Notes: generated by a model not told the origin, from the sequence alone. 56,413 nucleotides of DNA from Bacillus sp. NTK074B (GCF_017303375.1 NZ_JAFKOH010000016.1:1-56413); one strand, 5' to 3'; shown: positions 11,259 to 20,872, counted from the first letter of the stretch. Program-made: numbers and translations.

Positions 11259-13220
11259 TTACGTGCGATCTGAGTTAGAATCTTCTTCTTTTGAAGCCGT
11301 TTCTTCTTCGATTACGTTTTCTTCATTTTTCTTTTGGATATTTACCTTCACGTCACTGTTGTCCTGGTCGGATTCATATGTGCGTTCCGGCAGTTTGCCG
11401 TGATCCATTAAAGACTTGATCTGTGCGGCATCCAACGTTTCAACATCTAACAATGTCTTGGCGATGAGCTCAAGCTTGTCACGATTTTCGGTAAGAATTC
11501 GCTTCGCTCTCTCATAGCTCTCTTTGATTAGACGCTGCATTTCTAAGTCAATTTCATACGCGATGGCATCTGAATAGTTTTGCTCACTATTGATGTCACG
11601 TCCCAAGAATACTTGACCGCCTTGGGATTGGCCGAACTGAAGCGGTCCGAGTTTTTCACTCATACCGTATTCAGTGACCATTTTACGGGCAATTCCAGTT
11701 GCACGTTGGAAGTCATTGTGTGCACCGGTGGAAACATCTCCGAAGATGATTTCCTCTGCCACACGACCACCGAGTAAGCCAGTAATCTTATCAAGAAGCT
11801 CAGGCTTCGTCATAAAGTAACGATCTTCTTTAGGCAGCATAACGGCATAGCCGCCTGCTTGGCCACGAGGAACGATGGTCACCTTATGCACCATGTCTGC
11901 TTCATCAAGGACTAATCCAATCACGGTGTGACCCGCTTCGTGGAATGCCACAATTTTACGTTCTTTTTCAGATATGACTTTGCTCTTCTTAGCTGGACCT
12001 GCAATGACGCGGTCGGTTGCTTCGTCGATATCACGCATATCAATTTTCTTTTTGTCCTCACGAGCCGCAACAAGTGCCGCTTCGTTCAGAAGGTTTTCCA
12101 AATCGGCTCCGGAGAAGCCTGGTGTTCTCATGGCAATCGCTTTTAGATCCACTGAATCATCAAGCGGTTTATTATGAGAATGTACTTTAAGAACAGCTTC
12201 ACGGCCTTTTAGGTCTGGACGATCTACTGTGATTTGACGGTCGAAACGTCCTGGACGCAATAATGCCGGATCCAGAATGTCAGGTCGGTTCGTTGCAGCG
12301 ACGATGATGATTCCTTCGTTTGCGCCGAAACCGTCCATTTCAACAAGTAACTGGTTCAGGGTTTGTTCACGCTCATCGTGACCTCCGCCTAATCCTGCTC
12401 CACGCTGACGACCGACTGCATCAATCTCATCAATGAAGATGATACATGGTGCATTCTTCTTCGCGTTTTCAAATAAGTCACGTACACGAGAAGCACCGAC
12501 ACCGACAAACATTTCAACGAAGTCGGAACCACTGATTGAGAAGAAAGGAACTCCCGCTTCTCCAGCGACTGCTCGCGCAAGTAGGGTTTTACCTGTACCT
12601 GGAGGTCCCACAAGAAGGACACCCTTCGGAATACGGGCACCCACTTCAGAGAACTTGCGTGGATCCTTTAAGAATTCCACTACCTCTACAAGCTCTTGCT
12701 TTTCCTCGTCGGCTCCCGCTACATCTTTAAAGCGGACTTTCTTCTTCTCTTCACTGTAAAGCTTAGCCTTACTCTTACCAAAGTTCATGACACGGCTTCC
12801 GCCGCCTTGAGCCTGGTTAAGTAAGAAGAAGAACAGAATGAAGATGATGACAAACGGAATGATGGTTGTGAAGAAAGATACCCAGCCGCTTGTTTCCTTG
12901 GCCTGCAATACTTCCACATCAATGCCTTGCTCTGATGCCGCCGCATTGATCTTATCCATCAGCTTTCCATCTGTGGTAAGGACATAGGTCAAGAAGTACT
13001 CTCCTTCTTTAGCCCCTTCCATCTGTCCTTTTACTTCATAAACACCTCTGCCGGGTTGAATTGAAAAAGAAGAAACGTCTCCGTCTTCAAGGTTATTAAT
13101 AAATGTACTGTACTCGATATTTTTGGTTGGCTCGTTGTTGTTGCTGAAATAACTCACCACACCTATGATCACTAAAAAGACCAGTAAATAGAATATGGTG
13201 TTTCGAAAGATCCGGTTCAT
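11259..13220 (-). CDS. ftsH: ATP-dependent membrane zinc metalloprotease FtsH
   Basis: A membrane-bound AAA protease for quality control, also needed for sporulation in B. subtilis. It has 653 residues. Transmembrane helix 1 is at about 8-24 and helix 2 at 114-135, with an extracytoplasmic segment between. In the AAA domain Walker A is GPPGTGKT at 205-212, Walker B IIFIDEID near 260-267, and the arginine-finger region RPGRFDR near 322. The zinc site is HEAGH at 427-431. The C-terminal tail is acidic and low-complexity. GGGAGGAGG precedes the ATG. Confidence 0.98.
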   Translation of the reverse strand: MNRIFRNTIFYLLVFLVIIGVVSYFSNNNEPTKNIEYSTFINNLEDGDVSSFSIQPGRGVYEVKGQMEGAKEGEYFLTYVLTTDGKLMDKINAAASEQGIDVEVLQAKETSGWVSFFTTIIPFVIIFILFFFLLNQAQGGGSRVMNFGKSKAKLYSEEKKKVRFKDVAGADEEKQELVEVVEFLKDPRKFSEVGARIPKGVLLVGPPGTGKTLLARAVAGEAGVPFFSISGSDFVEMFVGVGASRVRDLFENAKKNAPCIIFIDEIDAVGRQRGAGLGGGHDEREQTLNQLLVEMDGFGANEGIIIVAATNRPDILDPALLRPGRFDRQITVDRPDLKGREAVLKVHSHNKPLDDSVDLKAIAMRTPGFSGADLENLLNEAALVAAREDKKKIDMRDIDEATDRVIAGPAKKSKVISEKERKIVAFHEAGHTVIGLVLDEADMVHKVTIVPRGQAGGYAVMLPKEDRYFMTKPELLDKITGLLGGRVAEEIIFGDVSTGAHNDFQRATGIARKMVTEYGMSEKLGPLQFGQSQGGQVFLGRDINSEQNYSDAIAYEIDLEMQRLIKESYERAKRILTENRDKLELIAKTLLDVETLDAAQIKSLMDHGKLPERTYESDQDNSDVKVNIQKKNEENVIEEETASKEEDSNSDRT

Positions 13221-13262
13221 CCCTTACCTCCTCCCACGGGTAAACAAACTAAGTAAAATAGT

Positions 13263-13290
13263 ATCATAGAAAATCATGGCATTACAACAA
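13263..13290 (-). promoter_or_regulatory. Probable ftsH SigA promoter
   Basis: On the minus strand TTGTTG (13285-13290) and TATGAT (13263-13268) have a 16-bp spacer. It is about 40 bp upstream of the ftsH ATG, after the hpt stop. Confidence 0.5.
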
Positions 13291-13323
13291 ATTGCACTTA
13301 CAAGATTCCTCTTTAGAATATAC

Positions 13324-13872
13324 TTATTCTCCTGTTGTATACACTCTTGGTTTTAAAACACCGATATACGGCAGATTACGATATCTTTCAGCGTAATCAA
13401 GACCATATCCGACCACGAATTCGTCAGGAACGATAAAGCCTACGTAGTCTGCTTTGATGTCTGCTTTACGACCAGTCGGTTTGTCAAGCAGCGTCACAAT
13501 GCTGATGGACTTCGCTTTACGATAGCGGAACAGTTCCACCAGATAGCTTAATGTTAAACCGCTGTCGATGATATCTTCAATGATGAGGATATCACGGCCT
13601 TCCACTTTCGTGTCTAAATCTTTCACAATCTTTACTTCTCCTGAAGAGACAGTAGAGTTCCCGTAGCTGGATACATCCATGAAATCCATTTCCATATGTG
13701 TATCCATACGCTTGCAAAGGTCGGCCATGAATGGCATTGCACCCTTTAACACACCTATCGCCAAAGGAAAGCGGTCTTGATATTCCTCTGTTAATTGTGC
13801 ACCCAACGCTTTAATCTTTTCTTGAAGTTCTTCTTCTGAAATTAACACTTTCTCAATATCTTGGTTTAACAA
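13324..13872 (-). CDS. hpt: Hypoxanthine-guanine phosphoribosyltransferase
   Basis: Salvages hypoxanthine and guanine to IMP and GMP using PRPP. The 182 residues contain the PRPP-binding motif [13 protein letters not shown], the flexible-loop region [16 protein letters not shown], and the purine-specificity stretch DFVGF-like [22 protein letters not shown]. The start is TTG with AGGAGG ten bases upstream, and the N-terminus aligns with B. subtilis HprT. It lies 3 bp after tilS, the widely conserved tilS-hpt-ftsH order. Confidence 0.97.
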   Translation of the reverse strand: MLNQDIEKVLISEEELQEKIKALGAQLTEEYQDRFPLAIGVLKGAMPFMADLCKRMDTHMEMDFMDVSSYGNSTVSSGEVKIVKDLDTKVEGRDILIIEDIIDSGLTLSYLVELFRYRKAKSISIVTLLDKPTGRKADIKADYVGFIVPDEFVVGYGLDYAERYRNLPYIGVLKPRVYTTGE

Positions 13873-13875
13873 TGT

Positions 13876-15279
13876 TCAACTGCCTCCTAGAAGATGATTG
13901 CTTGTAAATTGTAGTACTAAACCATTCTCTTGCTCTTCTCCCAAATCGTAAATGGACTTCTTCATTCCCGGAACCCAAAGTATATGGTTTTCTGCATCCA
14001 CTACTATCGGCCATCCCTCACGAAGATGTGCAGGGACTTTATGATTGATGAAGAGGGTTTTTAGCCTCTTGGAGCCTTCCATCCCCTTCACTTTCATTCG
14101 ATCCCCACTCCTTCTCGTACGCACGTAAAGAGGAAGGGACACGGTGCTTGGATCAAGATAGATCGCGTCACCGGCCGGGTCCAGAACGGGCGGGGAAGAA
14201 TAGAGCAGGAACTGATATCCACCATGGATGTCAAGCCTGTTGTCAACCTTCAGTTCATAACAATATGGACCGTCTGTTACGGCTAGTTCACCAAAGTGAA
14301 AATAGCATGTATGATACGCACGCGTTACCTTTAGCCCCTTTGGTAAATCTAAGCTGGCATTCGGCGATTTTCCTTTTAAAATACCCAATACATCGTAAAT
14401 ATGTATAGACGATAAGGAAGATGGTCTTAGTTTGTAAAGATAGTTTAATATTAGATTAATCCCTCTTCTTTGTAAAGGCTGAGCCATTGCAAGAAAACCA
14501 TCGATATGTAAAGTAGAGTAATCCCCGCTGTTATTCCATACCTTATTCAACTTTTGCCTTGTTAATTCCTCTAAATATGCCTCATCTTCTGTCAGTTCTT
14601 CACTAAATCGCTGGAATTGAAGATGCACATGGGGGTTTTCCTGTTTCAAGAACGGAAGGATCCTCTTTCTAAACCGGTTCCTCGTATAATTTTCCTTTTG
14701 ATTGCTTGGATCTCTTCTTGGATTAAGATTATGTGCTTCACAATACATCTCGATGTCCTCTTTTGTCGCGGAGAGGAACGGACGGATGATCTCCCCCCCG
14801 GCGAATGGCCGCTTTACAGGTATTCCAGCCCTGCCCGCACCGGATGTTCCCCTTGTCAGTTTCATCAGGATGGTTTCCACCTGATCATCCCCGTGGTGAC
14901 CGAGAGCCAGTTTGGTAGCAGATACTTCATCCATGACATCTTTTAAGAATCCATAACGGATCTTGCGTGCCTTATCTTGCATGCTTCCGTTTGAACCCTC
15001 GATTTCCTTTGAAACATCCACTCTTCCTCCGTGAAAAGGGATGAAACGACGGTTGCAGAACTCCCTGACGAACAAAAGTTCCTGAAAGGACTCGTCCCCC
15101 CTGAACATATGATCAAGATGGGCAGCTTCCACCTTTACTCCCAGTTCATCCTTATTCGCATCAAGAAAATGGAGAAGCGCTAAGGAATCGGGTCCCCCTG
15201 ACACAGCCACTACAATGCAATCTCCCTTTTCAATTAACTGCTGTTCACGTATGAATCGTTTTGTTGTATCTTCAAACAT
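13876..15279 (-). CDS. tilS: tRNA(Ile)-lysidine synthase
   Basis: Converts C34 of the CAU-anticodon tRNA-Ile to lysidine, so that it reads AUA. The 467-residue N-type ATP pyrophosphatase shows the PP-loop VAVSGGPDSLALLHFL at about residue 24, then AAHLDHMFRGDES, LGHHGDDQVETILM, and a C-terminal TilS domain (RSGDRMKVKGMEGSKRLKTLFINHKVP). GAGGAAGAGGAAA precedes the ATG. It is essential in most bacteria. Confidence 0.96.
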   Translation of the reverse strand: MFEDTTKRFIREQQLIEKGDCIVVAVSGGPDSLALLHFLDANKDELGVKVEAAHLDHMFRGDESFQELLFVREFCNRRFIPFHGGRVDVSKEIEGSNGSMQDKARKIRYGFLKDVMDEVSATKLALGHHGDDQVETILMKLTRGTSGAGRAGIPVKRPFAGGEIIRPFLSATKEDIEMYCEAHNLNPRRDPSNQKENYTRNRFRKRILPFLKQENPHVHLQFQRFSEELTEDEAYLEELTRQKLNKVWNNSGDYSTLHIDGFLAMAQPLQRRGINLILNYLYKLRPSSLSSIHIYDVLGILKGKSPNASLDLPKGLKVTRAYHTCYFHFGELAVTDGPYCYELKVDNRLDIHGGYQFLLYSSPPVLDPAGDAIYLDPSTVSLPLYVRTRRSGDRMKVKGMEGSKRLKTLFINHKVPAHLREGWPIVVDAENHILWVPGMKKSIYDLGEEQENGLVLQFTSNHLLGGS

Positions 15280-15347
15280 TGTGTTTCCTCTTCCTCAAAC
15301 CATTTTCCCCATTGTATCAATTTATGCTGCATTCTCACACTGATATG

Positions 15348-16355
15348 CTACAACAATTCTCCATAAATATACAAAACATACAGAAGTGACACAATGATGA
15401 CAACAAGGACGGTTTCCAGGAAATGGCCGGTTTTTTTATTCTGCTGGTGTTGATATCTGCTTGTGTTAGCAGAAGATGCCCTTACAGTGGAGTGATGAGT
15501 GACCGGCCTCTGTGTTTTTGGCTTTGCCTGCTGCACTGGTTGGACATGGGATAGTCCGTGCAAGAGACTCTCTCTCATTTCATTGGCGGATAGAAATTTC
15601 CCTTCCAATGCGTCCTGGATCGTCCCTGCAAACCTTTTTAATTGATCCCTGGAATCGATCGCCTTCCTCAGTTGTTTCATATTCCCTTCAGGAGCCTTCG
15701 TGAAACGCGTTGGATAAGCGAGATTGATAAGGATCATCCCTACGGAGAAAAGGTCATAAGAAGGCTCCGCCCTCCTTGAGCCCCCTATCCAATATCCTCT
15801 ATCAAAAAACTCCGTAAACTCCTTTATGGCACGACCATTGATGGTGGTGCCACCAACGTCGATACAGCGAATGCGGTAGGGAGGACCTGTCACGATCAAA
15901 TTTTCCGGCTTTAAATCCCCGAAGACCCATCCCTCTTTATGAATGCGTTCAAGATCCGAGAGGAGCTGGGAAATGAGGACACCTGTCCAGGAAAATCCCT
16001 TGGACTGCACAAATGCGAGCAGGTCGGTCCCCTGTATATATTCCATGACATAAAAATGGATTTTTTGACCCCTGACCTCCCAATCATCCACATCAAGAAG
16101 CTTTGGCCCAAGGGGTGAGCCTTGGACCTTGGAGAAAGCTTTTAATACATTGACTTCTGAAGTGATTGAGACATTACTGTCACTCATCTTTAACGCCTGG
16201 TACCCTGAAGATCCCTGCACCAGATATACCATCCCATTGGCGCCATAACCCAGTTCTTTCACAATGGTATAAATATGCTTATACCACTTGCCTCTTATAA
16301 CTGTTCCAGGAGGAAAACTAAATGGTTTCTTCGAAGTATTGTTCATCATCGCCAC
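15348..16355 (-). CDS. yabT: Membrane-anchored serine/threonine protein kinase (YabT)
   Basis: A Hanks-type kinase of 335 residues with one C-terminal transmembrane segment (FLETVLVVIIVSLLYVLYIY) that would leave the kinase domain in the cytoplasm. The glycine loop is GYGANGMVYLV, followed by the Lys in ALKMS and the catalytic loop FGDLKPENLIV. The usual DFG is DVGG, as in B. subtilis YabT, a DNA-activated kinase of sporulation. A basic, proline-rich stretch (about 270-305) precedes the membrane segment and resembles the DNA-binding tail reported for YabT. The GTG start overlaps yabS by 38 bp. Confidence 0.92.
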   Translation of the reverse strand: MAMMNNTSKKPFSFPPGTVIRGKWYKHIYTIVKELGYGANGMVYLVQGSSGYQALKMSDSNVSITSEVNVLKAFSKVQGSPLGPKLLDVDDWEVRGQKIHFYVMEYIQGTDLLAFVQSKGFSWTGVLISQLLSDLERIHKEGWVFGDLKPENLIVTGPPYRIRCIDVGGTTINGRAIKEFTEFFDRGYWIGGSRRAEPSYDLFSVGMILINLAYPTRFTKAPEGNMKQLRKAIDSRDQLKRFAGTIQDALEGKFLSANEMRESLLHGLSHVQPVQQAKPKTQRPVTHHSTVRASSANTSRYQHQQNKKTGHFLETVLVVIIVSLLYVLYIYGELL

Positions 16356-17058
16356 GAGAGAGCAATCCCCTTAATGAACGTTTTTTCTTGAAATGCGTAA
16401 TGGCTTCTGAGATCGCCGGACCTGTTGGGGTAATACCGCCTGGAGACAACTTAGAGAAAATACTCGTCAGTGTTTCAAGTCTTGGTGTCCAATCCAGCAA
16501 TTTTTCGACATCTTGTCGTTTCCCGGGAAATACAAATACGGAGAACTTATTATCCCCCATCCTCGCGTTCAAGCTTAATGACAGGTCCAATAAAGCTTCT
16601 TTGACCGTCGGGAGCTTATGCTTCATACTTGCAGACGTATCGACAAGAATCAACACTTCCATATCAACGGATTCACCGAGTTCATCGACTACTTCCATGA
16701 CCTCTCCACGTTGTTCTGGAGGAAGCTCCTCCATGGAAGCGGATTTCCCAAGGATTTGTTTCAACTCTTTATTTACAACCCCCTGCAACGTCTGTGTCAT
16801 CGCTTTACGGGTGACCATCTGTACCGTTTGCGAAAGCTGTTGTGCATAAACGATCTGGCTCACTCCACCCCCCGATAGAGCAACCCCTTCAATTTCCTGC
16901 ATACCATTATCATCTATGACCTCATTATCCATCACACCAATTACATTGACCGAAATTCCCTGCTCCTTGGCAAGGGCCGCCATTGCAATCGGATCTTCTC
17001 CTTGATTCGAGCATCCATCCGTAATTAAAAGAATTTGACGAAGTGTACCTGGCTTCAT
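16318..17058 (-). CDS. yabS: von Willebrand factor A domain protein (YabS)
   Basis: A 246-residue protein of unknown activity, related to B. subtilis YabS. A VWA-type domain in the second half carries a MIDAS-like motif, LVDTSASMKHKL, where DTSAS fits the DxSxS metal site; an N-terminal LLITDGCSNQGEDP forms another Rossmann-like part. It contains no signal peptide. It overlaps the yabT kinase gene and follows spoIIE, so a sporulation role is inferred from context only. GAGGAGGGGAG precedes the ATG. Confidence 0.85.
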   Translation of the reverse strand: MKPGTLRQILLITDGCSNQGEDPIAMAALAKEQGISVNVIGVMDNEVIDDNGMQEIEGVALSGGGVSQIVYAQQLSQTVQMVTRKAMTQTLQGVVNKELKQILGKSASMEELPPEQRGEVMEVVDELGESVDMEVLILVDTSASMKHKLPTVKEALLDLSLSLNARMGDNKFSVFVFPGKRQDVEKLLDWTPRLETLTSIFSKLSPGGITPTGPAISEAITHFKKKRSLRGLLSRGDDEQYFEETI

Positions 17059-17153
17059 CAGACTCCCCTCCTCATTCTAAAGTTGATATCATCTTCGCCG
17101 AATCAGGAGGGATTTATACTCTAGTTAACTATTTTTATAGGACATACTGTATC

Positions 17154-19640
17154 CTAGGATATTTTGTCTTTCGTTTTCACCTTATGCATCGGGATGGAGG
17201 ACCATTTCGGTATATTATGTTTGATTTTCGACACCACAATGGTCATATCATCTTCTATTAATCCGGAACTCGACCGGATGACCTCCTCCATTAAGATGTC
17301 CGCCACTTCCTGTGGATCTTCGGTTTCAAGCTCCTTTATCTTCCTCTTCATCCACAGATCATAATTTTCCACATGTTTCGGCCCTTCAAAGGCACCGTCA
17401 CTCATCATGATGAGAAGATCTCCTGCTTTCAACTGCTCTGACACCACATCCACATCGAAGTCCTGCTGCAGCATACCCATCGGTAAATTACTGGCTTCCA
17501 CCTTGAGGATCTTATCCCCCCGCTTGATGAAACTTGGGGTCGAACCTATCTTCAAAAACCGTGATGACGCGTTCTGAAGATCGATCATGGCTAAATCCAA
17601 TGTAGAGAAAATTTCATCATTGGTCCTGAGGGACAGGATTGAGTTGATGGACTTGATTGCCACTTGTTCTTCAATTCCGGACTCCAAGATCTTTTTCAAT
17701 AGTCTCAGTGTCTCATTGCTTTCATAATGGGCCCGTTCACCGTTCCCCATCCCATCACTGATCGCTACGGCATATTTACCCCTTCCTAATTCAATCATTG
17801 AGTAACTGTCCCCTGAAACCAGCCCTCCTCCCTTTGCCGCATGGGAAGCACCCGTATCGACTACGAACTTCTTGGCGGATTGGAAGGTGACATGACATTG
17901 GCCATTCGGAAACTGAGCGCACTCCTCCTTTTGTACGACGATATTTTCTCCCAATATATCGGATAGCATCGGGGCAATGAGCTTTTCACCCTGACCATGT
18001 CCCCCGCAATACGGCATGGTGATATCGATGTCGACATTCCCCTGTTCCAGGTTATAGATTTCAATGTTTTCAATTTCGATTCCAAACTCTCCGATACTTG
18101 CCAGGATCTGCTCTTCCTGAATGTGATGATTCTCCCTTTCTCTTTGGATTTCTTTCGCAAAGTTCCCCATTACCTCTGAGACCCCGAGCAGCTGGTCAGC
18201 TACAAGTTTCCTGCTTTCCTGAACCTGTTTCTTCAATTTCAAATTGGCCTGATAGAAGGTTAGCTCCTGATAAATGGTATCCTTCAGCTTCTTCTCCCTC
18301 GTACAATGCTTCTCTACTTCCCGTGCAAGTCTTGGTGAAAGAGGGACTCTTCCCTGGTCGTATTCTGTCATCACATCTTTCATAAGGTTATAGGTTTTAT
18401 CAAAATTGCGTGCCCAGCACTGATCTTTCTTAAAACAGGTTTGACACGTCTTCTCCGTTACATTGCTTAGAAAATAGTCAAACTCTTTATCTTCCTCCTC
18501 TTCAAACCGGTCTTCTATTTGTTGAAAGCTGTTTGATAAAGCCTGGAACACCGACGAGAACTGGGTGACCCGATGAGCGGTCACATCCCTGACACGGCGC
18601 ATGTACCCTTGTTGATCCTGCTGATATTCAGCCGTCCCCGGTATATGCCTTGCAATTTTAGACGTCAAACTTTGCGGAGTTAAAAACAGGAGTAATATCG
18701 CTACTCCCGATTCATAAAGTGTTTTCGTAATGACCGTATCCGTATCCCCGTACATTCCCATCAATAATGTAGCGATTAACAAACCGATTGCCGCTCCAAA
18801 TTTCTTTCCTTCTTTCATGAGTCCGCCCAGAAGTCCAGAGAAAGCAAGCAAGCTCATTTGATAAAAGCTTGAAACATTAGCCAGGCTGAAGACAAGGCCG
18901 GTTACCACCCCTACCGTTGAGCCCACAGTGGCTCCGGCAATAAAGGAGAACAGCAGGACCAGATATCTTGATAGGACATGTTCCACGGATAGGTTGTACA
19001 CAGACCAACCGATTGTACCTGTCATGATGGAGGCCAGGAGAATGATCAAACTGACCACTTCTTCGGTTTTCAACGACTTTCTCCGGCGCTGAACCGTCAC
19101 AAGGGGCACGCTCTGGATAAAAATATAGGTTAAGAGAAACGCAAGGCTCGCTTCTATTGCCGCCATCACCCCGTTATAAATGGTGAGGGCTTGTCCTTGT
19201 TGAATATAATCAAAGCCCAATTTAGCAGCCATGACCGTAAAGAAAACATAGAAAGCAACTGCCTTCACATTATTCTTATGGTATTTCTGCGATAACCGAA
19301 AAGCTAACAGGAATATTACCGCACTTCCGAACGTATAACTGATAGTAGGGATGGATAAGGTAAGCGCTCCTGCCAGTAACCCGATCAGTGCAATCGGCGA
19401 CTTCTCTCTTCGAATGAGATAAACAGAGGCAAAGAACGGCAGGGCAAATGGTGACAAATGTGAAAGGATCAAAGCTCTTCCGAGTAGAAATCCAATGACG
19501 AATAAGGCAATCCCTTTTTCTACAAATAACCATTCAAGCTTCGAGTATACGGACCGGATCCCCTTGGATAGTTCCACTTTCGTGTGTTCAATGTCCACGT
19601 TCTGAACAGGTTCGATGATCGACTGATCGACTTTCCCCAT
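17154..19640 (-). CDS. spoIIE: Stage II sporulation protein E, PP2C-type phosphatase
   Basis: Dephosphorylates SpoIIAA-P in the forespore, releasing SigF, and helps build the polar septum with FtsZ. It has about 828 residues: a hydrophobic N-terminal third with roughly ten membrane helices (about 40-330), a central FtsZ-binding and regulatory region with cysteine clusters (CQTCFKKDQC), and a C-terminal PP2C phosphatase with AISDGMGNGERAHYES and LIMMSDGAFEG. The start at 19640 has GGGGAG upstream; an ATG 18 bp further up lacks one. It is transcribed divergently from the tRNA pair. Confidence 0.97.
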   Translation of the reverse strand: MGKVDQSIIEPVQNVDIEHTKVELSKGIRSVYSKLEWLFVEKGIALFVIGFLLGRALILSHLSPFALPFFASVYLIRREKSPIALIGLLAGALTLSIPTISYTFGSAVIFLLAFRLSQKYHKNNVKAVAFYVFFTVMAAKLGFDYIQQGQALTIYNGVMAAIEASLAFLLTYIFIQSVPLVTVQRRRKSLKTEEVVSLIILLASIMTGTIGWSVYNLSVEHVLSRYLVLLFSFIAGATVGSTVGVVTGLVFSLANVSSFYQMSLLAFSGLLGGLMKEGKKFGAAIGLLIATLLMGMYGDTDTVITKTLYESGVAILLLFLTPQSLTSKIARHIPGTAEYQQDQQGYMRRVRDVTAHRVTQFSSVFQALSNSFQQIEDRFEEEEDKEFDYFLSNVTEKTCQTCFKKDQCWARNFDKTYNLMKDVMTEYDQGRVPLSPRLAREVEKHCTREKKLKDTIYQELTFYQANLKLKKQVQESRKLVADQLLGVSEVMGNFAKEIQRERENHHIQEEQILASIGEFGIEIENIEIYNLEQGNVDIDITMPYCGGHGQGEKLIAPMLSDILGENIVVQKEECAQFPNGQCHVTFQSAKKFVVDTGASHAAKGGGLVSGDSYSMIELGRGKYAVAISDGMGNGERAHYESNETLRLLKKILESGIEEQVAIKSINSILSLRTNDEIFSTLDLAMIDLQNASSRFLKIGSTPSFIKRGDKILKVEASNLPMGMLQQDFDVDVVSEQLKAGDLLIMMSDGAFEGPKHVENYDLWMKRKIKELETEDPQEVADILMEEVIRSSSGLIEDDMTIVVSKIKHNIPKWSSIPMHKVKTKDKIS

Positions 19641-19671
19641 GTATGAAACACTCCCCATTTCTTTTTTGTTC

Positions 19672-19737
19672 AGTATAAATGGTACAAGCTTAAAACTTTG
19701 TCAAAATGAGGGAATGCATTCCAAGAATGTTTCGACG
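19672..19737 (-). promoter_or_regulatory. spoIIE promoter with 21-bp spacer and upstream Spo0A-like box
   Basis: On the minus strand TTGACA (19699-19704) and TATACT (19672-19677) are exactly 21 bp apart. That is the unusual spacing known for Spo0A-activated SigA promoters of spoIIE and spoIIG in B. subtilis. A CGTCGAA at 19731-19737 matches the Spo0A box TGTCGAA at 6 of 7 bases. Confidence 0.85.
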
Positions 19738-19868
19738 TCTTTCTATAGATTCCGGTAAAATATTCAGAATATTCTATAGGTTATCTGTTATAATCCTTTG
19801 TTTTTTCTTTTCAAATCCTTGTGTATCCATGCTTGAAGGAAATCTGACAAATTCCTTACGATCGTATA

Positions 19869-19897
19869 TTGACAAGATAATTCTTTCTAGGTATCAT
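19869..19897 (+). promoter_or_regulatory. SigA promoter of the tRNA-Met/tRNA-Glu pair
   Basis: TTGACA (19869-19874) and TATCAT (19892-19897) have a 17-bp spacer. The first tRNA starts 33 bp after the -10. Confidence 0.88.
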
Positions 19898-19929
19898 AGA
19901 TTTTGTGCCAAAAAGGTATAGATTGATAT

Positions 19930-20006
19930 GGCGGTGTAGCTCAGCTGGCTAGAGCGTACGGTTCATACCCGTGAGGTCGGGGGTTCGATCCCCTCCGCCG
20001 CTACCA
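19930..20006 (+). tRNA. tRNA-Met (CAU), elongator type
   Basis: A 77-nt cloverleaf with anticodon CAT, a TTCGATC T-loop and encoded CCA. The acceptor stem GGCGGTG/CGCCGCT is fully paired (G1-U72), unlike the 1-72 mismatch of initiator tRNA, so I call it elongator. In B. subtilis a tRNA-Met/tRNA-Glu pair occupies the same place between yabR and spoIIE. Confidence 0.95.
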
Positions 20007-20015
20007 TATTGAAAC

Positions 20016-20087
20016 GGCCCGTTGGTCAAGCGGTTAAGACACCGCCCTTTCACGGCGGTAACACGGGTTCGAATCCCGTACGGGTCA
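20016..20087 (+). tRNA. tRNA-Glu (UUC)
   Basis: A 72-nt cloverleaf with anticodon TTC and acceptor stem GGCCCGT/ACGGGTC. The 3' CCA is not encoded (the sequence reads A then TAA), so it must be added by CCA transferase. It lies 9 bp after tRNA-Met, in the same transcript. Confidence 0.94.
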
Positions 20088-20088
20088 T

Positions 20089-20126
20089 AAAAAAAACGAC
20101 TATCATGATGATAGTCGTTTTTTTAT
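20089..20126. terminator. Bidirectional terminator between tRNA-Glu and the DinB gene
   Basis: AAAACGACTATCAT and ATGATAGTCGTTTT form a nearly perfect palindrome, with A and T runs on both sides. It can end the tRNA transcript on the plus strand and the DinB-family gene on the minus strand. Confidence 0.9.
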
Positions 20127-20597
20127 TCAAATTCTTTCTAAAGACACCACTTCTTCGATCTGCTCTTGATGGTGTTTATCATGACCGATGAAGTCTTCAA
20201 AAAATTCTTCCAGGGTAAAATGTTGATCCCCCACTTTAAAGGATTGCAGGAACTCATCCTCCGAAAGGCTTTTGACATGAGCAATGATATGATCCCGTGT
20301 TTTGATCCCTTCTTCAACCAAGCTCCCTTGTTTGACTACACGGTGGGCATATTCTTCCGCTTCTCCGTTAAATTGTTTGAAATCCGGAAAAGGAGAGAGC
20401 TCTGCTCCTTCCACGACATGTGGAAGAATCTCTTGTAAGGAATATTGATCCCATTTGATGATATGGGAAACATTTGCCGCAATCGACCACTTTCCCGTTT
20501 CCATGGGTTTAAGCCATTCCTCTATGTTTATCGACTTCAACTCATTCAGCCACATCTTAAATGATTCATGATGATCGATGATTTGCTCTTTTTTCAT
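20127..20597 (-). CDS. DinB-family putative metal-dependent protein
   Basis: A 156-residue predicted four-helix-bundle protein of the DinB/YfiT superfamily. Candidate metal-binding histidines are one in ANVSHIIKWDQYS (about residue 45) and two in the C-terminal GHDKHHQEQ. Family members often act in thiol-dependent transfer or stress responses; nothing here fixes a substrate. It has a good ribosome-binding site (GGAGG) and shares a terminator with the tRNAs. B. subtilis has no such gene between spoIIE and yabR, so it looks like an insertion beside the tRNAs. Confidence 0.8.
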   Translation of the reverse strand: MKKEQIIDHHESFKMWLNELKSINIEEWLKPMETGKWSIAANVSHIIKWDQYSLQEILPHVVEGAELSPFPDFKQFNGEAEEYAHRVVKQGSLVEEGIKTRDHIIAHVKSLSEDEFLQSFKVGDQHFTLEEFFEDFIGHDKHHQEQIEEVVSLERI

Positions 20598-20872
20598 ACA
20601 TCCCTGCCTCCACTAAATGATCTATATTAACTATTCGATATGTGATCACATATTTCCTGTTTGGGCTCTTGATCAAAATAATTAGGCTCTTTATAGTTGC
20701 GTTTTGACTAAGCGAGTAGCGGTTGATTTCCGCTACAGGTGCTCGCTTTCCGCGGGGCGTGAGTTGAGCTTCATCGTGCGCTGCCCTGTGGGGATTCAAC
20801 TTTCACGCATTTCCCGCAGGAGTCGAGCACCTGCAGCGAGAATCAACATAACAGCCACCTTTCAATGGCAAT
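20598..20872. repeat. Intergenic region with a long-hairpin dispersed repeat
   Basis: Positions about 20684-20850 hold a dispersed repeat. Arms at 20724-20747 and 20824-20847 are inverted copies (GTTGATT..CGCT..AGGTGCTCG against CGAGCACCTGCAGCG..AATCAAC) with about 76 bp between them. A degraded copy of a 27-bp end motif (GGCTCTTTATAGTTGCG) sits at 20684. Reading frames across this stretch are repeat-derived and unlikely to be genes. Confidence 0.8.

Noticed and set aside
20566..20799. A 77-codon minus-strand frame upstream of the DinB gene
   Set aside because: It is the translation of the dispersed repeat (PRGKRAPVAEINRYS), a stretch seen again at 49900, and is not a gene.
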